Positions 55,920-64,000 of a stretch of DNA of 64,000 bases are shown here, in pieces. Numbering within the stretch: position 1 is the stretch's first letter; each line of letters opens with the position of its first letter. The notes beneath the pieces are model-generated. The model worked only from the letters and a program-made list of their open reading frames with translations, searched no databases and had not been told where the DNA came from. The DNA is from Cephalotus follicularis (lineage: Eukaryota; Streptophyta; Magnoliopsida; Oxalidales; Cephalotaceae): NCBI GenBank assembly GCA_001972305.1, contig BDDD01002861.1, forward strand, positions 1 to 64,000, in the 5' to 3' direction. Position numbers and translations under genes: made by a program.

Positions 55920-58900
55920 GGCCACTCCCCGTTTCCATAACATTAATAAAAGTGGTGGAAATCAACATAATATCCGGCTTATACAATTTTTACGGGAAAT
56001 AAAAACTTTCAACACGATTAATAACTTGCGGAAGCATTCAATTATAAGCCGAATTAACAACGTAACACGCATCCCATACTACGTGTTACCAAAATATGAC
56101 ATTTCATTGTTAATGGCCCTCAAAAAGGAGCATGATCAAAACATGTCGATACAATATTTCATTAAATACAGAATCCATACTTAATGATTATCCATCAAAT
56201 ACGATAATACATTATCCCAAATTAGTAAAGTCATAAACCATTATACAATAATCCAGTACAGGATTCCATCATTTCCATAACCAATTGATACAATCATCCA
56301 ACTGATAATTCTTAACAAGCACGTCTCATAATTCTCTTAAAACACGAGTATGATTATTACAATACAATACAATTAAAACAACATTCAGGAAAGAAGCTTC
56401 CAACACAGCTTCAGCAGCACTTCCCCGATTTCCCCTGTCAATCTGAAATTGTAGGGGGTTAGCCTTTGTCCTCACTCGGCTAAGTAGAGAAAGTATAAAT
56501 ACCTTTCGGGATCAACAATAATGTAAATCATCTAATGAATGCATAATGATGCAGTACAATATATATACAATATGTATTTGTATGTGTATCTCGGTCAATA
56601 GTTACGCAACCATGCCAAGTGGCTACATCAACACAATCCATCAGTCATGTCACTAAGGACCAATCAATTCAATCAGTATTCGATAACCACCACTTGTAGG
56701 TTAGTATTATCTCACGTCGATGCTAACTGGACCATAGGCGGAGGAAAGCTCGATCAATAATTGACACTAACTGGCACGTAGCGGAGGAAAGTTCAACAAG
56801 AAAATGAGTCTAACCGGCACATAGGCGGAGGATACCTCATAGTGTCGATGTCAACCGACACGTAGCAGAGGAAGACCATCCGGTGTGGTCTCCCTAGCCA
56901 TCTCCTGGCCCCTAGAGCACAACCTGACATTAGCGTAAGTGACAACCTTCGTCACCGCACTAACAACGTAACAATCACAATCAATCAAACAATTCAATCA
57001 TTGATGCTAACCGGCCCCGAGCTAGGAAGGCACACAACTAACCGTCCCGTGGTGCTAGGAAAGCTCAATCAATCCAAAAATCAATCCTTTCCAAGTAATT
57101 CATAAGTTATAAAATACTTGAAATAATACATTTATTCAAAATGTAAACAGTCTTTGAAATCACGTTTCAATCCTTCGAAAATATACATTTAACAAATATA
57201 CATTTTCGTGTAAAACAATGATTTGTTATAAAATCATGTATGCACTTCTAAAATGATAAAACACTTTGGAATTCAATCAAATTTCAATTCACAATTCAGT
57301 TCACAGTTCAATTCATACCTACATCGACGCTAACCGACACAAGGAAAGGAAAGCTCGACCAATCCACAATAATATGCAGGCAAACATATGCTCAAAATGC
57401 AACCCGAAACTTTCGGCGTCGACACCTAACTTCTAGGCGCCAAATCGTTCATCTTAGTCACTTAAGCGTCACCGCTTAACCCTAGGTGTCAACGCTTATA
57501 CCCTTTAAGCGTCGGCGCTTTAACCAGTGACTTAAGTTTCGACAATTGTCCTTAACGTCGACGCTTCAAGGTAAGGATCCTTGAGCGTCAGCGTTCATTA
57601 CTTTGGCATCGACGCTTTGAGGTAGGACCTCAAGCGTCAATATCCACGTGTCCATCACTACGCATATTCAAACCAGGGCGTCAACACTTTCCTTAAGCAT
57701 TGACGTTTATCGCGAAGTCAGTGTACATCCCTACACGCAACAGTCCATAGCGTCGACGCTTACCATTTAAGCATCGACGGTTAGAGAAGATCAGAAACAT
57801 CTTCTTCTTCAACACGTTCAGTACCAAGAGATCAACATACAAAATCACACGTACAATTCGATCCACAATCATTTAAATCACAATATGCAAGGCGGGTTAG
57901 CTACTCATAGCAACGCTAACACAAATCACACCATTCACACACCAAGGAAAAATTATCCCAAAACGCGCATGCAATTCAATCCACAAAGTTCACACATTTC
58001 ATCAATGATAAACATCATTCTTGAACTCAAATAAGCAAGTATAAATCCCATACTATTACCCCTACATGTTACAGCAGAAACAACCGTACAGTCGAGCTGC
58101 ACGTTCAATTGTCAAACCTTTTTGATAACTATTGAACCGAAGCCGGTTCTCTCCAATTGATCAATTCCTTAATGCCAAATCCAATCGCCACTTGCAAACT
58201 GCACATACAACACATTTCATTACGACCAACGCACGCAAAACATTGCCATCAACGAAACACCGACCGGATTCCGACCGACACAACCAGGTTGTAAAACACC
58301 CATCAACGAGTTCCACATTGAACGGTGTACACAGAACCACTCAAAACTCCCCGTGAATCAGCTCCGAACGTCGCACCATGGTCAACAGCAAGTTGTGACT
58401 CACTGAGTCAACTCGCCGGACCTCAACAGGTCCGATCGCCACCGACAAATGCCACACATTCGCCAGTTATACGCGTCACTGCCCGTGACTCGCCGAGACT
58501 CGGCACCAAATGCGCGGTCTCATGCTGCAGTCAGTCAACTTGCTGAGTCGACTCAGTCAACTAATTACGACCATTTCTGGCTGAATCACGCCTCACCGGT
58601 GGTCAAAATGGGTAGAGCGGGCCTTCTACACCATATCCCACGCCATCCACGACGCTAACGGCGTTGGGAAATGCTCGGAGGAGGCACTACAGTGGCGAGG
58701 AAGAAGAAGAAAAAGAATAGAAAAGAGGGGAAGGGGGAAGAGCTTACCGGCGATAGGCGTGCCTGGGTGGTCCGCCGTCCTCTCCCGGCCACGTGGCTGG
58801 CTCCGGCGTCGTCTCTGGCGCCTTCTCTCCCTCTCTCTCCCAGTCTCTCTCTCTCTCTCTCTCTCGTCTGCAGGTTCCTCTTCGCATGGGCGCGCTATGC

Positions 58901-59219
58901 GCCCGTGTCTCCCCCTTCTTCTTTTATTATTTTGCTTCCTCCTTAGTCTTTTCTGGTAAAATACTAAGGTATGGGTCCCGATTTTTCCGCGAATCGCGAT
59001 ATAAATGATCTAAACGACCACCAAAATAATCGCAATAAAAATGCGAGCATCTGGGCTTTATTGTCACGCATTAAAAATAGGTTTTATTAGCCGTCTTAGC
59101 TAACACGATTACGACTTAAATGCGTAATGCCTTATTATTACTCCCGACTCTATCAATTTTCTCACAACTGTACACGCACCAATTTCATAATAATTATTTA
59201 TGAAATTCGGGGCGTTTCA
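55920..59219 (-). mobile_element. Ty3/gypsy (Tekay-like) solo LTR, 3300 bp
   Basis: It is inserted in the 5' LTR of element C with CTTCT duplications. In the minus sense it starts TGAAACGCCCCG. It has the hairpin TTAGCC/GGCTAA at 56459-56483, a series of AACCGGCACATAGGCGGAGG-like units (56718-56880), GCGTCGACGCTT motifs (57415-57790), a GC-rich block with a CGCGCTATGCGCCCGTG hairpin side near 58891-58907 and a CT microsatellite at 58844-58865. No coding domain; ORFs at 58132-58356, 58671-58946 and nearby are not genes. Confidence 0.85.
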
Positions 59220-60964
59220 CTTCTAGAGGAGGACTTTGTCCTTGACAGTTATTCCATCAGCCCAGTTAAGTAAGAAAAGCAAAGAATAGCAAGAACAGAA
59301 GGGAACCATGGGTTCTCGGCAGTTACTGCCAAGCAGGCTTTGGGCTAGATAAGCTCAGTGCCACTATAAGTTGGCAAGTATATATTATGTAACTAGTAGG
59401 CTTCGGCCTAGATCAGCACAACACAAAAAAGCCCGTTCCTAGCTTACTTGTTCTCCTCGGGTGTTTAGCCGGGAAGGACCCCAGTTCTTTATTCAGATAC
59501 CGTTCTTTTAATCGGTTGTCCTCTTAAGTTTATTTTATCTTATATTAATGTTCTAGAACCAGCTCAGCAGAGAAGGAGTAAGTTTTTCAAGTACTTTCAG
59601 TGCTTCTTTATTGTATGCCATGACATATGTTTACTACAGTCTTTTTCCCCAGTTGGGACAGTTTTTCATGTTCATGGTAAGCTTTCTTTTTGTACATTCA
59701 TTTGTAAGAATGTATCAGAGGATGTTTCATTCTCATTCACTTAGTCAGTTGGACTAATCCCCTCACAGACTGTTTCGCAGGCCAGTCAATCGGAGGAGAC
59801 CCTCCAGCTCAGCAGTAGATAGCGTAGCAAGGTAGTTTTTGAGCTCAGCGCTAGGGAACGTCAGCTCAGGCATTAGCTTTGCATGGCATGGGGCATACCT
59901 TGGGTTCTGTTACCCTTTGTTTGTAGTAGAATAGCTTGTCTTTGTAAGCTTGTTGTTCTTTTGCCTGCCAGAGGAGGCAGTGTTTGTATACCAGAGGACA
60001 TATATGTAATCGTTTTATGCTTTTGAGTTAAATTATGGATGTTTTGAGTTCACATATGTGTTTGTCTTATGTTTTTATGAAGTTTTCATTTTTTGAGTGC
60101 GGTGATCCCAGGCCTGGCGGGGGAGCTAGAGAGTCACCAGGCTTGTACAACGGAGGAGAGCTTAGCGGGGAAGAATAGTGGAGACTAAGGTGGTTGCCAT
60201 AAGTTTGTGTAGTGTTATCTGTGGTGGCAGGGTGTCCCCGGGTAAGGTTGCTTTGGAGTATGATCCCGAGAAGGAGTCCTTGGGTAGTGCCAGGGAAGGC
60301 TTGTTAGAAGAAGGCCCAGGTCAGGCTTAAGTTTTGATGTTAATGTTTCAGTTATACTGTGCATTTTGTTATTTGTGTTGTTGAGTTGAGCAGGGTTGTA
60401 TACCGGGGAACAACATGTGTGTGTGTGGTCTGCCAGGGGAGTTAAGTGAGCATGTGAGGCGTGCGTGGGTTCTCCCCATGTGCTTTTGTTGTCTTCTCAC
60501 CAGGGCGTTAGTTAAGTGCAACGGTTTGAAGTTTGGGCTAAGGTAGTTTAGCCAGGAAAGGAGAAAGACCCGAGGACAAGGAGTGTCCCCGGGCATGTTG
60601 GTTAAGTATGCTCGTGAGTTGCACGTGTGTGCTTTCCCCGGGCATGCTTTGCGCGTTATGTTAAGTGTCCATGTGAGGAGCACGTGGGGCTTAAGTAATA
60701 CGGAGCGGTTTGGAGCCTTGGTTAAGTAAAGCATTGGGCGTTAGTGTTACAACGCATTTGGAGTTTTCTTTTAAGTTGTGCGCGGGGCATTAACAGGAGT
60801 GTAGTTACCTCCTCTGCCCCAGCTGCCCGGTTGGCTGTGCGCCTAGCCCAGCCTAGGCTTTCTCCTCAGGCAGTTGTAGTTAAGAGGGTTGTTGGCATGA
60901 GGAGCGCCATCCTCGGTCAGGGCACGTGTCCCATAGAGTTAGTGGGAAGGTGGCTCTGACAAGT

Positions 60965-60976
60965 TGGTATCAGAGC
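60965..60976 (+). other. Element C primer binding site (tRNA-iMet)
   Basis: TGGTATCAGAGC lies three bases after the LTR end TGACA. Confidence 0.9.
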
Positions 60977-61099
60977 AAAGGTTTGAGTTTCCTTGTGCTT
61001 TCTTTATTAGTTAGTGGGGTATCTTGTTGGGTTGCATTCATGCATTGCATATAGGTTGCAACGTTTTCGTGATACGTTAGAGTGTTGTTGTAGAAGACG

Positions 61100-62145
61100 A
61101 TGCCACCTAAGACACGTAGCGGAGGTCATTTAGATCACGGTAGAGGTCGTGGTAGAGGCAGAGGAAGAGCAGTTCCTCGCCAGACAGAGTAGCAAGAGGT
61201 TCCTTTGAAAGCACCAGAGGAACAAAAGCATGTGGTAGTTGAAGAGTAGGTAGCGCAGTAGGTACCGGAGGAGCCTGTCCCAGTAGCGCAGTCAGTTGCC
61301 GGTACGCGTCCTCCAGCACCTACCGGTGGACCTATAGAGATGTTGCAGGCGATGACGATGTGCGCTCAAACTATGGGTTTGGCCAGACCTCAACCTCTTC
61401 CTATGGAACGCATGCAACGGTTGGGAGCAATATCTTTTGAGGGAACAGGAGACCCCAAGGATGCAGATGCGTGGTTGAACCACCTAGAAGAGATCTTCGT
61501 TCAGCTGGAGATAGTAGAAGATATGAGGGCAAGGAATGCGTCTTTCTTCCTAGCAAAAGGTGCACGAAGATGGTGGGACGCTCTTGTAGCTCGGCGCGAG
61601 AGCTCAGCAGAGATCACGTGGGAGAAGTTCAAGAAGGAGTTTAGGCAGTACTTCTTCCCACCCACGTTCGTTAAAGAGAAGAGGAAAGAGTTCTTGTATA
61701 TGCGGCAAGGTAATGCGACCGTATCTCAGTATGAGTATCGTTTTATGGACTTGTCCCATTTTACTCCAGCCCTGGTAGTAGATCAAGAGGAACGGTGTGA
61801 GAAGTTTCTTGACGGCCTTAGACCCGAGATCAGACATATGGTGTCCGTCATCCCGTGGTTGGTGTTCGCCGACTTGGTGGAAGCTGCCAAGAGAGTGGAG
61901 TTGAGCCTAGCAGACCAGAGGATGCGTCAAGAGCAAGAATGGAAGACACAGACGTTAGAGGAGGAACTTCTCAGTAGACACAGACGGCTCCAGTTGCTAA
62001 GAGTGTTCCAGGGAGTTCTTACCAGAGCAACAGAGCGCCTCAGCGTGAGGTGTGTCAAAAGTTGCATTCTAGAGAATGCAATAAGGGAAGCTCTGCATGT
62101 TACAGGTGCGGCGAGGAAGGACACATGAAGAGAGATTGCCCTTAG
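61100..62145 (+). pseudogene. Element C gag remnant
   Basis: The text begins MPPKTRSGGHLDHGRGRGRG at 61100. The gag core (61340-61970) has MERMQRLGAISFEGTGDPKD, AWLNHLEEIFVQLEIVEDM, ARRWWDALVARRESSAEITW and EKFKKEFRQYFFPPTFVKEK. A CCHC knuckle CYRCGEEGHMKRDC ends it near 62095-62140. It is a chromovirus-type gag. Broken in a few places. Confidence 0.85.
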
Positions 62146-62528
62146 CAAACTCTTAGTGAAGTGATGACGCCTGTGGCAGCAGCACCAATGAAGAAGCAGA
62201 CCACGGCCAGTGGTATGGCCCAGTCATATTAGCCATCAGGGACCTAGAGAAAGAGTTACATAGCACCCCACACCAGTACAGCCAGAGCTGGTGGTAGCAG
62301 ACCAAGAGCTACATCAAGAGTTTACTCTCTTCACAGAGGGGCGGATATGACAGCACCAGAGATGCCACTAGGTGAAATCTTACATCCTGTGTTTCTTCTT
62401 TAGTGTGATAAGTTAAGTTATAGTATATGTTAGTTGAGCATAGTTGCAGAGAAGCAGAGGATAGAACAGTTTTTCTTAAGGTTTGACTTGAGTAATTTTG
62501 AGGACAAATTTTCTTAAGGTGGGGAGGT
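62146..62528 (+). other. Element C region from gag to polypurine tract
   Basis: No protease, RT or integrase is visible. The stretch ends in AGGACAAATTTTCTTAAGG and TGGGGAGGT next to the LTR start, the usual polypurine context. Confidence 0.7.
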
Positions 62529-64000
62529 TGTAACGCCCCGTAGCTGTTTTGGATCTTAAGAGAAGAACTTTTATAGTGTATAAATTTTTTTATGGGATTT
62601 GGACCCAATTGAGTAATAGAAGAAGGTTAAGTGTTGTTAAGTGTTATAAGCCCAAGGGTAAATCATGATTAGTGGAAGTTAAAGGACTTAAGTGCAAAGC
62701 TTGTTGAGGAAGCTTCCATATCCCAAGACGTTAGACGGCTCATGTTGGGAGTTGTGTCGAGATATATTTTGGGCTTTGGATATTCTTTCTTCTAGTTTCT
62801 GCAGATTAGAAAGTTTTAGAGAGTTTTAGAGAGAAAGCTTTAGTTCTTCTTTTCTTCTTCTTCATTGTCGTTGACGATCGGGAGGAGAACAGTAGTTTGA
62901 AGCTTCCCAAGTTTAGCGAAGAGGCAGCCAGGAGCAGTAGCATATGATGAGAAAGAAGAGAAGTTCTCGTCAAAGGAAGCCAGTAAGAACTTAAGCAAAA
63001 ACTGTGAGTGGGACATCCTTTCTATGTTTCTAGTCATTTCATGATGTTCTTGATAATTCTTCAGCTTTTTAAATCCCCAATATAGTGAGAGATTTCTAAC
63101 GGGAATTTGTTTCCCTAGCCTCTTTGTATGTTTACCTTGACAGAAGAGAGAGAAAGAGAGCTTCCCGAGCACTAGAGATCAAGTTCTTCAAGTGAACTAG
63201 TCACTTTCTAGTAAGTTAACGCGTACGTGCTCAACCCAACTCTTCGGCCTACTATTGTCTATGATGGGAAGTCAAGCGAGTCGGCCCCCGGGTTCCATAC
63301 CTGGATCTCCTTTATAATATTGTCTATGAGGGTGTTTAGGGTATGAGTGCAGCTGAGGACTATGTACATAACTCCAACCTCCTCGGTCTACTATTGTCTA
63401 TGATAGGAAGGCGGGCGAGACTGTCCCCAGGTCCTGCATGGATCTCCTTTACGCTATTGTCTATGATGGTGTTTAGGGCATGAGTACAGCAGAGCTAAGT
63501 TGCTAAAACTAGAGATTAGAGTCTTTCAGTAAGTCTTCTAGAGGAGGACTTTGTCCTCGACAGTTATTCCATCAGCCCAGTTAAGTAAGAAAAGCAAGGA
63601 ATAGCAAGAACTGAAGGGAACCATGGTTTCTCAACAGTTACTGCCGAGCAGGCTTCGGCCTAGATCAGCTCAGCGCCACTATAAGTTGGCAAGTATATAT
63701 TATGTAACCAGCAGGCTTCGGCCTAGATCAGCATATCATAGAAAAGCTAGTTCCTAGCTTAGTTGTTCTCCTTGGGTGTTTTGCCGAGAAGGACCCCAGT
63801 TATTTATTCATATACCCTTCCTTTAATCTGTTGTACGCTTAAGTTTATTTCAGTTTATATGAATGTTCTAGAACCAGCTAAGCAGAGAAAGAGTAAGTTT
63901 TTCAAGTAGTTTGAGCACTTCTTTATTGTATGCCTTGACATATGTTTGCTACAGTCTTTTCCCCCAGTTGGGACAGTTTTTCATGTTCATGGTAAGCTTT
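62529..64000 (+). repeat. Element C 3' LTR (continues past the window)
   Basis: It is collinear with 54907-55919 and 59225-59690. It shows the uninterrupted site of the nested solo LTR near 63535 and four ATTGTCTATGATGG-type motifs at about 63250-63470. Confidence 0.85.

Larger units (their letters stand above)
54907..60961 (+). repeat. Element C 5' LTR, holding a nested solo LTR
   Basis: The LTR proper is about 2.75 kb (54907-55919 plus 59225-60961). It carries four copies of an ATTGTCTATGATGG motif (55631-55848) and the hairpin TTAGTC-AGTTG-GACTAA at 59741-59757. ORFs at 55113-55367 and 60744-60959 are not recognisable genes. Confidence 0.85.
54907..64000 (+). mobile_element. Element C: Ty3/gypsy chromovirus-like, gag only, with nested solo LTR
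   Basis: The 5' LTR starts TGTAACGCCCC at 54907 and ends TCTGACA at 60961. The 3' LTR starts at 62529 and leaves the window. The 1.57-kb interior has an iMet primer site, a gag frame and a polypurine tract but no recognisable pol. The LTRs differ by about 5-8% by eye, so about 2-3 My. The 5' LTR contains the solo LTR at 55920-59219. It inserted in the caulimovirid copy. Non-autonomous or broken, with several interruptions in gag. Confidence 0.85.

Noticed and set aside
58671-58946. 91-residue frame with a hydrophobic Leu/Ser-rich end
   Set aside because: The apparent membrane segment comes from a CT microsatellite.
1-64000. A host protein-coding gene or a new multi-gene system
   Set aside because: Every domain-bearing frame belongs to a retroelement or the caulimovirid copy; the rest is LTR or spacer DNA.

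Overview
The window is nuclear DNA from a flowering plant. I found no host gene, rRNA or tRNA gene in it. Almost every base can be assigned to LTR retrotransposons (Ty3/gypsy and Ty1/copia) or to an endogenous caulimovirid (pararetrovirus) copy, stacked inside one another. Chromovirus-type gypsy elements with long LTRs, a Tat-type gypsy element with an antisense ORF, a SIRE-type copia element with an env-like ORF, and a Petuvirus/Florendovirus-like viral insertion are all typical of angiosperm, probably eudicot, heterochromatin. The species cannot be told. Two runs of N (41648-41861 and 53441-53680) are assembly gaps.

Layout. 1-434: a short 54-bp tandem repeat and unassigned AT-rich DNA. 435-6180: element A, a minus-strand gypsy chromovirus (integrase with chromodomain, RNase H/RT, gag, then its LTR at 3513-6180). 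6181-7571: tails of two older LTRs (Athila/Tat-like, then copia). 7572-15204: element B, a second minus-strand gypsy chromovirus. 15205-16210: a copia LTR piece. 16211-54906: a minus-strand caulimovirid copy V, cut into three blocks (16211-19530, 45359-46223, 53681-54906) by two large insertions. The first is Tat-type gypsy element T (19531-45358). It holds a copia solo LTR (29788-38989), which itself holds a chromovirus K (31050-38976); a further gypsy solo LTR (39712-44854) sits in T's 3' LTR. The second is SIRE-like copia element S (46224 into the gap at 53441). 54907-64000: element C, a plus-strand chromovirus-like element whose 5' LTR holds one more solo LTR (55920-59219) and whose 3' LTR runs off the window.

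Several nestings are proven by exact 5-bp target duplications: CCCCA around the copia solo LTR, TACTT around K, ACCTC around the solo LTR in T's 3' LTR, and CTTCT around the solo LTR in C. The order of events is therefore: caulimovirid first; then T, S and C into it; then the solo-LTR elements into T and C; then K into the copia LTR. Divergence between LTR pairs, judged by eye, is about 7-8% for T, 5-8% for C, about 3% for S and about 2% for K, which agrees with this order and puts the caulimovirid at more than roughly 3 My (assuming 1.3e-8 substitutions per site per year).

No element looks competent as a whole; most coding parts carry several interruptions. The features most worth a second look are not genes. 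They are arrays of short palindromes centred on TCGA found in LTRs of both superfamilies, a small hairpin with compensatory base changes shared by the chromovirus LTRs, the whole env-like ORF of S, the antisense ORF region of T with its own promoter-like box, and promoter-like structures in the caulimovirid copy.
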